From positions 442,029 to 506,028 of the forward strand of contig KZ111162.1 of NCBI GenBank assembly GCA_002077045.2: a stretch of DNA of 64,000 bases, read 5' to 3'. The first letter of the stretch is position 1, and every line of letters begins with the position of its first letter. This DNA is from Rachicladosporium sp. CCFEE 5018 (taxonomy: Eukaryota; Ascomycota; Dothideomycetes; Cladosporiales; Cladosporiaceae). The notes beneath the pieces were generated by a model. The model ran no database searches and was not told the DNA's origin. It saw only the letters and a list, made by a program, of their open reading frames with translations. This document shows, piece after piece, positions 10,272-21,485 of the stretch. A program made the translations under genes and the position numbers.

Positions 10272-12407
10272 ATGTACGGCGCCATAGCCGCGTCGAAGAG
10301 AGCTCTTCTCCCACTCAGCCGAGGATCTTTCGCTGCAGCTGCTAGAGTGAGTTTCCCTTGCGTGCAGGCGGAAGAGCTATATAGCTGGACTAGTCTGCCG
10401 GTGTTTGGTTCCGAACGCTGATCGACTTTGGTACAGGCGACTACGTTCAGGATGGCGCCGCAGCAGAAGCGCAAGCAAAGTGGATTACCGGAAGGTACGT
10501 CTGGCACGTGATAGGAGTGAATGGAGTTGGCAGGCGCTGATCTTAAGACGAGCAGGGTACAAAGAGGATGCCTCGAAAGGTGCTATGCTGCGGTTCGAAG
10601 ACTCGCTGCCCCGATTACCTGTGCCTACTCTCGAGGAGACTGCCAAGCGATATTTGAAGTCCGTCCACGCCCTCACGAGCGACACCGAATACCAACGAAC
10701 GAAGAAAGCCGTGAATGAGTTCATATCGCCCAATGGAGTGGGAGCAACATTACAAAGGCGACTACAAGCACGCCGCGAAGACCCGAAGCACAAGAACTGG
10801 ATCTACGAGTGGTGGAACGACACAGCGTACCTCACATACCGCGATCCTGTGGTTCCTTACGTATCATACTTCTATAGCCACCGCGATGACCGAAAACGAA
10901 GGGACCCGGTCAAGCGGGCTGCTGCGATCTCGACTGCGGTGTTGGACTTCGCGAAGCAGGTGAATGAGGGCACACTCGAGCCTGAGCTGATGAGGAAAAT
11001 GCCGATGGCTATGGAGCAATGTCAGTGGCTGTTCAACTGCTGTCGACTGCCGCTGAAGCCTGCGGATGCGCCAATCAAGTACGACTACACGAAGCATGAG
11101 CACATTCTGGTCATTCGGAAGAACTCATTTTACAAGCTGCCTTACGTCGTCAATGGCAAGCAGTTGAACACGACGGAGCTCGAGGAGCAGTTCAGAAGGA
11201 TTTACAAGGCAGCGGAGAAGGGCCCTGCAGTGGGTACTATGACTGCAGAGAACCGCGACACATGGACCGACATGCGGGAGCGCCTCATCAGCAGCAACCC
11301 TAGCAATGAGGCAGCACTGGAGGCTATACAAGCTGCATCATTCGTAGTCTGCCTCGACGACGCAGCGCCCGTCACCCTCACAGAGCGCGCTCACCAATAC
11401 TGGCACGGCGACGGCTCCAACCGCTGGTTCGACAAACCTCTCCAATTCATCATCAACGAGAACGGCACCTCCGGCTTCATGGGCGAGCACAGCATGATGG
11501 ACGGCACGCCCACGCACCGCTTGAACGACTACGTGAACATGGTGATCTTCAACAACAAACTCGACTTCGACAACCCAGAACTCCGCTCTGAGCTCCCACC
11601 GCCAACACCGATTCGCTTCCACCTCAGCAAGGAAAATGTAGCAGATATCGCCACAGCAACAGCGTTCCACACGAAACAAATCGCACAGCACGAACTCCGC
11701 GTAGAAGCTTACCAGGGCTACGGCAAGGGCATGATGAAGAAATTCAAGTGCTCGCCCGACGCATACGTGCAGATGATCATACAGCTCGCGTACTACAAGT
11801 TCTACGGCAAAAACCGCCCTACATATGAATCCGCTGCTACGCGGAAGTTCCAACAGGGTCGCACGGAAACCTGCCGAAGCGTGTCTGACGAGAGCGTGGC
11901 GTTCTGCACAGCTATGCAGAGCCCTTCAGCATCGCCCGAGGAGTGCAGGGAAAAGTTCTTGAAGGCTGTTGCGGCGCACGTGGAGTATATCAGCGCTGCT
12001 GGTGATGGCAAGGGCGTTGACAGGCATCTGTTCGGACTGAAGAAATTGCTAAAGGAAGGCGAGGAGCTGCCGGAGATTTTCAAAGATCCGAGCTATGCTT
12101 ACTCGAGCACGTGGTTTATCAGCTCGAGTCAGTTGAGCTCGGAGTATTACAACGGGTATGGGTGGAGTCAGGTCGTTGATGACGGGTGGGGGTGAGTCGT
12201 TCCTCCCCTGCGTGAAATAAGTGGGGAGAGAGCGATCTTGCTGACTGCCTTCACAGAATTGCCTATATGATCAACGAGAACAGTGTGCAGTTCAATATTG
12301 TGAGCAAGCATCTCGGGTGCGAGAGGATGGCCTTCTATCTCAATGAGGCGGCTGGGGACATCCGGGATATCATGATGGCAACTGTCGAGAACAAGCCGAA
12401 GTTGTGA
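10272..12407 (+). CDS. CAT2: Carnitine O-acetyltransferase, probably dual targeted
   Basis: Transfers acetyl groups between CoA and carnitine, so that acetyl units can leave peroxisomes and enter mitochondria during growth on fatty acids or acetate. Four exons are inferred: 10272-10346, 10437-10494, 10556-12191 and 12257-12407, giving 639 residues, normal for the family. Family marks are SLPRLPVPTLEET near the N-terminus, the catalytic-His motif GEHSMMDGTP (His356), and YGKGMMKKFKCSPDAYVQM. The first exon encodes a basic, Arg/Ala/Ser-rich stretch typical of a mitochondrial presequence. A second ATG (10452, MAPQQKRK) in exon 2 could give a form without it. The C-terminus PKL fits a relaxed PTS1 peroxisomal signal. 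Dual mitochondrial and peroxisomal isoforms from one gene are known for fungal homologues. Confidence 0.95.
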
Positions 12408-12838
12408 TCCGAAAAGAACGGCTTTTTCGAGTAGGGCGTGGCGGTTGAAGATGACTGCGAAACGATGATCGTCGTAACACTGTATAGTATCGACTTGCAT
12501 AGAACAGCGCCTGGAGCCAATTTCGTGGGCTACGAGCTAGCTTTCGTGAGAATCTACGAAGTGCCTTTCGCTGTGGAATGCCTTATGGTTGTGAGTCTGG
12601 CAGATTACCTACTTAGGGATATAGTGCTCATACATCCAGCATCGTGTCTCTGTTCCTGTCCCTGTTATCAGCGAGTCCTCAATCTACATTGCCTTGTATT
12701 CTACAAACTAGTCTCTTTCCACACGATGTTTCACAGTGGGAGGCAGGAGTCAATCGCCCGACCTAATCTCTGAAGGACGTCGAAACCAATCCGTTGATCT
12801 TTTGCAAAGCTCGTTCGAATACGTACTAGTGTAGCAAC
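12408..12838. promoter_or_regulatory. Intergenic
   Basis: No gene seen. Contains the 3' end of the acetyltransferase transcript and the promoter of the next gene. Confidence 0.35.
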
Positions 12839-14173
12839 ATGGCTCCCGCAACCGGGCATGTCCACGGCAATCCAAACGATAATGGCTTTCTCAAGGTCAG
12901 TGATCTGCACACGCTCTACTACTAAGAATACGGCAATCCCAATGGCAAGCCCGTCGTCTTTCTCAACGGCGGTCCTGGCGGCGGTGCGGTGGCCAAGGTC
13001 AATACTTCCTTCGACCCGGAAGCCTACCGAGTGGTGCTTTTTGATCAACGAGGTGCGGGGAGGTCTCGGCCGGTGGCGGAGTTGAGGGAGAACACGACGC
13101 AGCATTTAATCGAGGATGTGGAGAAGTTGAGGGAGAGAATTGGGGTGGAGAAGTGGGCGATGGTGTTCGGTGGTTGTAAGTGTTTCATTTCTACTTCGTC
13201 TCTCGGGTGAACGGAAGGGCGTTCATAGTCTTATCAATGTACGCGTAGTAGCGAAGTTGAGGATCGATGTTCGTAAGAAGCCCGTGGTGTTGTGCGATGG
13301 AGATGCGAGATTCAGCCTCTCATGGATGTTGCTGTCGTGCATCACTCTCACGGGTGCGATGACAGCAGCAGTAGGCCGGAATCAAGAATTTCGAGAAGGA
13401 GATAATCCTGCACGAAGGCCATTGACTGACTTCGAACAGCATGGGGATCAACGCTCGCTCTCGCCTATGCCCAGGCACATCCCGAAGCAGTAGGCTCTCT
13501 CATTCTCCGTGGCATCTTCCTTTGCTCGCAAGAGGAGCTCGATACGTTCTATCGTGGCACTAGCTCGCAGACATTCTATCCTGAGTACTGTGAGGAGTGG
13601 CTTACTTATCTACCCGAGCAGGATCGGGGTGATCCGCTAGCTGGATACTACAAGGCTTTGACCTCAGAGGATCGGCAGACGAGAGTCGAGGCTGGAAGAG
13701 CATTCAATAAGCTGGAGCTGATGTTGAGTCAGACGATCGCTCCGGACGATGTACTGGCGAAGCTGAGCAATGTTGAATGGGTAATTTCGCATGGCAGGAT
13801 CGAGACGCATTACTTTGTGAACGGGGCTTTTCTCAACGAGGGTCAGCTCTTAGCCGAAGAAAATGTGCAGAAGATCAGGCATGTACCGAGTGCGTCCATG
13901 CTGCTCAGAGTAGTGATCCTGTGCTAACGAGTGATAGCGACGATCGTCCAGGGTAGGTTGGATCTGGTATGCGTACCAAAGGTAGCGTGGGCGTTCCTCA
14001 AGGCACTTCCTCAGTCTGAACTCCACTTCATCGCTGGTGCTGGGCACAGTGCAATGGTGAGCGGAATCATACAGAGCACTGAGAGCGGAGCTGACAGATC
14101 TTTTCAGGAACCCGCTACGAAGGCGAAGCTGATCGAGGTCTGTGACAAGTACGGAAAGCTGAACCTTGTGTGA
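12839..14173 (+). CDS. Proline iminopeptidase-like alpha/beta hydrolase, interrupted by an in-frame TAA
   Basis: Family S33 aminopeptidases release N-terminal proline from peptides. Exons inferred: 12839-13175, 13440-13889, 13938-14056 and 14108-14173. Splicing restores the nucleophile motif GGSWGS across intron 1, the acid region VQGRLDLVC across intron 2 and the His motif GAGHSAM before intron 3. The region DQRGAGRSRP is also typical. Two oddities are present: codon 29 is TAA (12923-12925), inside the otherwise conserved HTLYY-x-EYGNP block, and the oxyanion-hole motif reads NGGPGGG where HGGPG is usual. Intron 1 is 264 nt, far longer than most here. Either a fresh pseudogene or a sequence error at 12923; all other frames are intact. 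Confidence 0.8.
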
Positions 14174-14362
14174 GGCAGGGCGGGAGCGAGATGAAGATGT
14201 ATCAACTCTCTGTACCTGCTCAGTGCTGATGCTGTTAACGTACACCATATGCCCAACACAATCCCAACATCACTCCTATCTCTGGTACCGAACTCCGAAT
14301 CCTCCGAGGTCGCCATATCTCAATCTCCATCGCTGAAGATTTCCCTTTTATCCATTTTTCAT

Positions 14363-14950
14363 CTACAAGAACCCAATGATAGCCAATCCAGCGCCGACAG
14401 CAGCGATAGGGATAGCAGTAGCTGGCGCGAATGCAGCCGAAGAGGTCGTAGACCCAGACGCAGCGGCTTTACTCGCGCTCGAGACAGCCGACGAGGCTGC
14501 CGCAGTCGCCGAAGAGAGTGCGGAGGCCACCGTAGTTCCTCCAGTGCCAGTGAGCGTAGTCGCAAGTCCCGTAGCGGCGCTGTTATAAGTTGTCGTAAGT
14601 CCGCCGTCTGTACCGGTACTAAATTGGGACAGCTGACCCTGGGCTAGCGAGATCTCAGAGCTGATCGAAGCAGCCACGGAGGGATCGGCAGTAGCAGCGA
14701 CGCTTGACGCGGAGGCCAGAGCCGAGGAGGCGAAGGCTAGGGCGCTGGACTCGAGGCTCGCGGCGTTCTGGGTGAGGGATGCAATGGCGGCAGAGGCGTC
14801 GGCACCGGTCGCTGTGGCAAGTTCGGAGATCTGCGCTGTGGCTGCGTCGAAGAGGGAGGATGCGGCTGCTTGGAGGGAAGTCGCGGCGTCACCTTGGGCG
14901 GAGGCCATGGCGCCGAGGCCGGCCAGGAGGAAGAGTGAGGAGCGCATCAT
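14363..14950 (-). CDS. Secreted Ala/Ser-rich protein, probable GPI anchor
   Basis: A 195-residue single-exon protein of very biased composition (Ala, Ser, Thr). The N-terminus MMRSSLFLLAGLGAMASA is a clear signal peptide, and the C-terminal 15 or so residues are hydrophobic (IPIAAVGAGLAIIGFL) after a small-residue stretch, as in GPI-attachment signals. There are no cysteines in the mature part. Such proteins usually sit on the plasma membrane or in the cell wall; no enzymatic domain is visible. The gene converges on the iminopeptidase gene with about 190 nt between the stops. A second Met directly follows the first, so the exact start is uncertain by one codon. Confidence 0.8.
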   Translation of the reverse strand: MMRSSLFLLAGLGAMASAQGDAATSLQAAASSLFDAATAQISELATATGADASAAIASLTQNAASLESSALAFASSALASASSVAATADPSVAASISSEISLAQGQLSQFSTGTDGGLTTTYNSAATGLATTLTGTGGTTVASALSSATAAASSAVSSASKAAASGSTTSSAAFAPATAIPIAAVGAGLAIIGFL

Positions 14951-15714
14951 TGTGGTCTTGAGGCTTTCAAGTTGGACTGGAGGAAGGAGTTAGAGATGTC
15001 TTTTGTAGCGACCGAGTGAAGTGTTGTTGACGAGAGGCAGAGTGAAGACGAGAGAGTCGACTCAGCTGGAACCGTTCAGCACCTACCTTATAGCATCCAC
15101 AACACTAGGGCCCCTTGGTCCCACGAGCTGATCACCCATCCGAAACAGATCCGTGCGTACACAACCGGTGAAATGATTGCCAGCTTATGCCGGTGCGTAC
15201 TAGGTAGTACGCCTGACCACATCTTCTGTGCCACCATAGGCTGCTACCTGACATCGCATCATGATCATCTCGCTACCGTAGCTTGAAAAGGCTCAGCGTC
15301 ACACCGGATCCGAAAAGTGAAGTCGAAGGATGAAAGCTTAAAGACGACTGAGCATGGAGACGGCTTGGCAGGGGTTGGGCAGTTGCTAAATTGGGCGATC
15401 ATCCTCCTGATCCAACATGACTCGCAGCCGTTTCACTGCCGTAAGTGCTCGGTAGTCCCAAGATGGGAATCCATGATGGGAACTGGGCGGTGGATCGAAG
15501 CTGTTCTGCTTCAGTAAATTTTGGGTGCTGACATGACACAGCCGTTTGCCGGCAAATCAACAATCGGCATGGATGTGATGTGTGGCCATCATCGTCCAAT
15601 ATACAGTCCATTATCTTACACTACTCGCAGTATCGCTGCATCCGGGCATAATGTCGTTACGTTTCCTCCACTGTCATTTTCGAAGCCTAGGCGGAGTAGA
15701 TCTTCCGTTCGGTC
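14951..15714. other. Intergenic, promoter of the GPI-protein gene
   Basis: No gene seen. Upstream region of the minus-strand GPI gene and downstream region of the minus-strand nuclease gene. Confidence 0.4.
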
Positions 15715-17820
15715 TCACGTCAAGTCGACAATCTCGCATGCTCCAGCTCTGACTGTGATCTTCGCGAGTTCTGATGCCTGGGAAGATTGAGACATCGCTC
15801 CACTTATTACTTTCACTCTTGAAGCAGAGTCAAAGATCGCCAGTCGTCGTGCGCGTAACGCAGCGGGTGAAAGCGCTTGTTCCGCGCTCGCTCCCTCAGA
15901 CTGTGAGATGGGCTGCAAAGCGATCCGAGATGAAGCAGCGAACGAAGGCGAAACGCGCTTATCAGATCTTGGAGCAACAGGACTCGACTTCAGATCTGGG
16001 TTGGATCGAGGATCTAATAGCGAATGCTCCCCAGCAGGCATGCAGAATAGTCTCGGACTCGATGACAAGTGGGATCGGCCAGCTACCAGATCGAGCGCAT
16101 CCCTGATATCATGCTCTGAGTAAAATTCGTCCAGATCGATGACAGTAGGATTCTTGAACTCAATGGTACGAGCATAGCGAAAAGTCGCGACTGGCTGATG
16201 TTCCTGAATGGACGTAGACGCAGCCTTGTTGCGCTTCTTGGATGGGACAGCTGCGTCGTGTGCTGCAGGCTTGGCTGTAGGAGGTCTCCCACGTTTCTTG
16301 GAGGTGGCGCTAGAAGTCTGGGAAGCTGTTGTCAACCCGATTGCCGAGTCATGTCGAACGTCCGCCGGCAAGGCGACGGCCATTTCGTGTGGATCATCCG
16401 GTGCATCGGCTACAGAGTTGGCGGCCTGCTCTGCGGCACCTGACCTCTTGCGCGGTTTCCTCGCTACAGACTCAGGTTCCTGCAGTGACCCAGGTGGTAG
16501 ACCGTGTCGCAAGAAGCAGTTCAGGACTTCGCACTCAATCCGTTCAGCTGGATCATAGTGGACCCCGTCTTTGGTCTTCCAGATACTCCAGTCCTCGCCT
16601 TCGGGCTCGCTGTTGATGTCAATCTCGACCGCAGGAAGTGGATTGAACGTGACTTTGATCTCCGACAACGCCGGCCCCTCCTCACCTGTATCGATCTTGT
16701 TCTTTCGCGTGCGCTTGAGTCTGATGTCGAACCGAGCGTCGTTGTCGTGACGAACCGCTTCCGAGCTGCACTGCGCGAGGTGCTTGGTCATGAAGATCGG
16801 TGCTAGGTGCTTTATGTATCCCTTCCTCCAGATGTTGTATCGTTGTCGGAACAGTATTCTTAGCTTTCGCTGATCAACCTGCTGCTCCCACCCACGCCTC
16901 AAGCTCCTGAGACTCTGTATCTGCTCAAGCGAAGAGACAGTCGGTCTGCGATAGTGATTCAATGCCTTGAGATCGGGAAAATCTGGTGGCAACTGAATAA
17001 GCTTGTTCACACTGCGCATTGCATCTTCGAGCTTCACGCGCCAAGCAGGAAATTCGCGCTTCTCGACTCGACACAACTCGTTGGCAACAGCAAGCGCTCT
17101 GCGTGAGAGCAGCTTAGCGGCCTGAGGTCCACAGCCTGGTACGCCTTTGACGTTATAGTAACCACCTGAAAGCATGGCGAAAAGTACAAGACTTTCAGCG
17201 TCCAGGTCGTGCTTCGCAAGAATGCGATCGGCGTAGTGGACTCGCACGTGGCCCACAACACGTTTGCCACCGACTTTGTGAGCCTCCATCTGGCAGGTCG
17301 CGCCGAACATAAAGCAGTCGCTATCATCTGACCAGACCACATCGACAATGCCTGCTTGCTGCATCTTTGCGCATTCCGCCTCTGGTTCGGCGGGCGCTCT
17401 GCTATAATTAGCAAGTCGCTGAAGTGAGAGTCATGGAAAGCTAGCTCACCGGTGCCGTGGGACTTTGAGGTGATCGAGCGTCTGCTCCAGCAACTTCATC
17501 CGTTCGTAGTCGACCCTACCGCCTCCACGTCTGCCCCTCTTCCATGGTCGTCTCGCGCCGTCGAAGACAAAAATCATCCGTATGTTCAGTTTCATCAGTC
17601 GTAGGATGCGCCAAAGTATCGTCTTCTCGATGGGATTTGCAGCAGCCTCTTTTTCGCGAATCTGCACCACCTGAGCATCGGTGAGGTTGTTGAATCGCCA
17701 TCCTGCTTCATCTACGGCTATACGCAGTGGTCGACCTTCCTTCTCGAAGTGTCTAGTGGCAAAGTCCGCGATGGTAGTCACTTCGCCGTCTCCTATCACG
17801 TCCCACAATCTGGTTGCCAT
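15715..17820 (-). CDS. YEN1: GEN1/YEN1-like XPG-family structure-specific nuclease
   Basis: Rad2/XPG nucleases of the GEN1/Yen1 class cut Holliday junctions and flaps in the nucleus. Two exons (17820-17450 and 17398-15715, 51-nt intron) give 684 residues. The XPG-N part has RIAVDEAGWRFNNL and MIFVFDGARRPWKRG with the expected Asp residues. The XPG-I part has APAEPEAECAKM (Glu128, Glu130) and SDDSDCFMFG (Asp149, Asp151). The helix-hairpin-helix region has KGVPGCGPQAAKLL. The residue matching the last metal-binding Asp of the family (G-x-D-Y before the hairpin; Asp233 in FEN1) is Tyr204 here (GGYYNVKG). A long, charged, Ser-rich C-terminal half with basic patches (KKRGRPP, SKKRNK) looks disordered and nuclear. 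Whether the enzyme is active is uncertain. Confidence 0.85.
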
Positions 17821-19885
17821 TAGCTAGCGTTACAAAGACTTCCAAACTTTGGACGCCCTACCCTGCAATTCCCATGATGCATTACCCCCGCCTTACCCGT
17901 ACCGACTGTATCCAAATCTAGAATGGTGCCATTGGTCTCGAGACTTTGGACGTCGAAGGCGCGAAGCACAGTGTCGCGCTAGAGCGCGTCGCAACGTGAG
18001 GCCTTGAAAGTGCTTTCTTGGCAGCACTTGCTCAACATGTATCCTAGCTTGAACGCCCACGCAGGTGACAGGAAAAGCGAATCGCTCAGCGAATGAACGT
18101 GTTTGAGAACGCTGATATACGCAGCATTGCAACAGTGAATCAGTTTGCACGCCGTCGGAGAGAGTGTTGCGTCGTTCGGTAACTTTCCAGGCTAGCACTA
18201 CCAGCGATTCGTTGTCGCAGTGTAGTCGATGTTAGTTGTGTCACTCGTATGGTCTTCTCGAGTCGTCGCCTTTCTTGTCATAGAGACACAATATTGCGCT
18301 ACTTTACTGCTACGACACACTGCACGTCGAACGCTCCGAGCTCCACAGCACGAACATGGAAAGCAACAGCGACATAGCGATAGCGGCGACTCTGGACGAT
18401 CGAATCTCGACACGTTTGATTAGCCGCGAGATTGACAGCCCAGTGGCAGACCCGGTATCAGTAGTACGCCGCAGGTGGCCTCAAGACTAAGACTGGCCAA
18501 CAGGTTGGATCGCACCAGCCGGCTTGGTATAGCCAAGTCCGCAGCTCTCTTCACTCTCGTGCCACGGCGTGTGTTCTGAGCTTGCTCGTCAGACATACGG
18601 TACTATATCGCAACGCGGAGCGTTCGTATTCAGCTCTGACGGCCGAATTTTTGCCTCAAAAGCGATCGCTCCTCCGCATAGAAGTTCAGAAAGCCTTACG
18701 ACATAGTCTCTTGGTATGCTTGGCAGATCCCTTCGCTACCGCTGCCCCGCACATGTCAAACCGATCGCCAATCCTTGTTTTCACGATTCGCAGTATTGCT
18801 CACGACTCATCGACAATAGGTTCTCTGGGCAGCTTAGCGCTCGCCTCGCTGCGTCTGGAGGTGGAAGTGAGAGCCAAGCAACATGCGATCCTCCGATCGA
18901 ACCGCGACCAAGTGTTTCGGGATCTGCACCCAGATTGCAAGCAGCAGGCACGATTCCGAATGGCGGCTTGAGACCGGGAAGACTCCTGGACCAGGAACAT
19001 GAACAGTACCGTGAAACGTGCCGCGCATTGGGACCTACAGTAGCCGCACTGCAGCGATCCGGAATGTTCCCCAGATGAGGTCGCCGGCTTGTCCTGACGT
19101 CCAGGACGCGGCCATGTAAATATGGTGAGGACTCATAACTGACGACTTGATTGATACCATGTGAGTCCCAGTCTGGAGACCTAAACTGATCCAGGAGTTA
19201 CCTTGCGATGGCATCGGTCTCGGGACATTATGCTCGCAATTCTTGGTAGTTGTGTAAGTGAGTGAAGTGGCGCATCTATCCCTCCCAGGCACGGCGACAA
19301 GTGGGCCTGGTTCAACGCCACGCTCATTCTGAAGCTGTCAATTGCATCCGTCAGCATCAACCGCCGACCCGGCAAGAAAGCCGTGCTGAACGAATGCGGT
19401 CCTAGACACCTGCGGCAAGCGCCATCGCAGTCACTTCAACTCGACTACGAATGTAGCTGCACATGAACAGCGAGTCACGGCATGTATCCTCGGGCAAACC
19501 TTGTGCAGGTGCCAGGATCACTTTTACGGACTACAGCCCGGCCAAGCATGCACGAGTCGCGGACTAAAAGTTGCGGTCCCGTCCACCACGGTCTCCGCAC
19601 ATTCGAGTCCAGTCGCACTTCCTGAGCAGGGCGCTGTTCTTATGGCCAAGAAACTCTCGCTTTGTGTGGCAAGGCAGAGTCCAATGCACACGGCACACGC
19701 TTGGACGGTGCGATTCATGACCATCAGCGCTATCTCCTGACCGGTGCATCGCATGGCTGTAGTACTAACAGCGAACGGTATAAGAGTATAGGCCGATCTT
19801 GATCTATTTTCTTCATCTTATCGTGGAGCTATCTCTGAGACCAACACCTGCATCCATTCTATCTATTCTCTGTAATTCTCTCAAC
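17821..19885. other. Long intergenic region with one doubtful minus-strand gene
   Basis: About 2 kb without a clear gene. On the minus strand, 19754-19035 contains open stretches that could be exons of a small secreted Cys-containing protein (MNRTVQACAVCIGLCLA... at the 5' end and MVSIKSSVMSPHHIYMAASW near the 3' end), but I could not join them with good splice sites. The rest shows nothing recognisable. Confidence 0.3.
19779..19790 (+). promoter_or_regulatory. TATA-like element before cutinase
   Basis: The sequence tataagagtata lies about 100 nt upstream of the cutinase ATG, a sensible place for a fungal TATA box. Assigned by motif and position only. Confidence 0.35.
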
Positions 19886-20679
19886 ATGCTCTTCACTAAA
19901 GCTTTTGTTCTCACCGGTCTGGCTCTCTCATCGTCCGCTGCGCCGGTCGAGGAACGCCAGACTCAGTGCTTAGCTTACACTCTGATCAACACCCGTGGCA
20001 CTGGCGAGTCCCAGGGAGAGTCTTCAGGCTTCCGCACGGTGAACAGCCAGGTCCGTAGCCAAGTCTCTGGTGGCAGCGTTGTACGTCTGAATCCCATACA
20101 CCACCTTATGGCACCCGCAGCTTACTCTACATCGCAGTAAAACACCGTATACCCAGCCAGCTTCAGCCAGAATTCTGCGTCTGGCACCCGCGACATCGTC
20201 AACCGCGTCACCACAATTCTTCGCTCAAACCCTAACGCGTGCATCATCCTCGAGGGCTACTCTCAGGGCGCCGCGGCAACGGTCGATGCTATGTCGGAGC
20301 TCACGGGCGCCTCGTACGACGCGGTCAAAGGCGTGCTCCTGTTCGGCAACCCTAAGCACAAGAGTGGCCTAGCATGCAATGTTGACCAGAATGGCGGCGC
20401 GACCACACTCAACGTCAACGGCATTAGTGCCTCTCGCTACAGTGCTGGCATCCCGGCGAACTGGGTCGCGAAGACTTTGGACGTGTGCAACTATGTAATT
20501 TATGGCGGTGCACCTCATAACATGAGACAGGAGCTTACGGCTGGTCCCAGGGCGACGGTGTCTGCGATACTACGCACGGGCGTGGCATTAATGCTGAGCA
20601 TCTTGAGTACCCTCGATCGACGAGCATCCAGAGGCTGAGCACGAACTACATCGTCGGCCGTCTTCGTGGTACGGCCTAA
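19886..20679 (+). CDS. Cutinase, with in-frame TAA at the start of exon 2
   Basis: Cutinases are secreted serine esterases (CE5) that hydrolyse plant cutin. Exons inferred: 19886-20080, 20138-20494 and 20551-20679. The signal peptide is MLFTKAFVLTGLALSSSAA. Family marks are CLAYTLINTRGTGE, the nucleophile motif GYSQG, GDGVCD with the catalytic Asp and AEHLEY with the catalytic His, the last two recovered only after removing intron 2 (56 nt). Intron 1 (20081-20137, GTACGT...GCAG) is clear, but exon 2 then begins TAA (20138-20140) immediately before the conserved NTVYPASFSQN. Homologues normally have a Tyr codon there, so TAC/TAT to TAA is the simplest reading. No other splice acceptor avoids the stop. 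Either a very recent pseudogene or a base error. Confidence 0.85.
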
Positions 20680-21485
20680 GTTCTAGGCGAGATGGGCAGA
20701 GTTCGGATCGGAAGCGTCTGTAGTAATAAGGTTGGAGGAGAGGATAGAACAGTACCCACTTGCCAGGGGACCTCACTGCGTCACACGTTAGGTAGAGACA
20801 TACATTAGTCTTCACGCTCACCATTTAACACTGCGCGAGGTCCATCCTATGTCCTTTGTATCGCGTCTGGCTCTGTCTGGCTGTGCGCCTCGAAACGATG
20901 AGTCTTACCACGCCGATCTCTGGGCCTGAGGCATCAAGGCTTACTCCATGGGGTGAAACGCCGTACATGTACTACCTTACCACGCCCATCCAGGATGTCG
21001 TTCTGAAAGGAGTCATTCTGCTGTGGTCTCTCGTCACACTTTGTCATCGGTCTTACGATTGACCGAGTGGACAGAGCATATGTCCGATTCATCAAGGTCT
21101 AAAACCGCCCCCCGAAGAGCTCTCGAGACTGCCGATGAAGCCGGACCGTACAAGCTTTTCGCCGTGCGATCCCGGCGCCATTAAGCTTTCTGTGCCTTAT
21201 CGACATCATCGCTGAAGTGGCAATGCTGCCTCGTCAATCATCACAGGATCTTGAAGCTTCTGTCGCTGGCGTGCGTGTGCGTTTGATGCAATGCCGTGAG
21301 ACCCGGCACATCCGACTTCTCTGTTGTGGACGTCATTTATCGCCGTACTCGCTGTGTTCATGGAACCAACGAAGGACGCGTTGCATAGATAAGTACTGAC
21401 ACATCTTTTCCTTTGCCACTAACGGCACCTGTAATTCTCTGGTCCACATCACTTCCCTGATACTCACTTGCGTCGCGCCGCCAGG
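20680..21485. promoter_or_regulatory. Intergenic, promoter of MFS gene
   Basis: About 800 nt with no supported gene between two plus-strand genes. Presumably the cutinase terminator and MFS promoter. Confidence 0.35.

Noticed and set aside
11338..11853. Long minus-strand open frame inside carnitine acetyltransferase
   Set aside because: It is the antisense shadow of a strongly conserved exon and has no features of its own.
15774..16806. Plus-strand open frames over the nuclease gene
   Set aside because: Overlap the coding strand of the nuclease C-terminal region and show no family signal.
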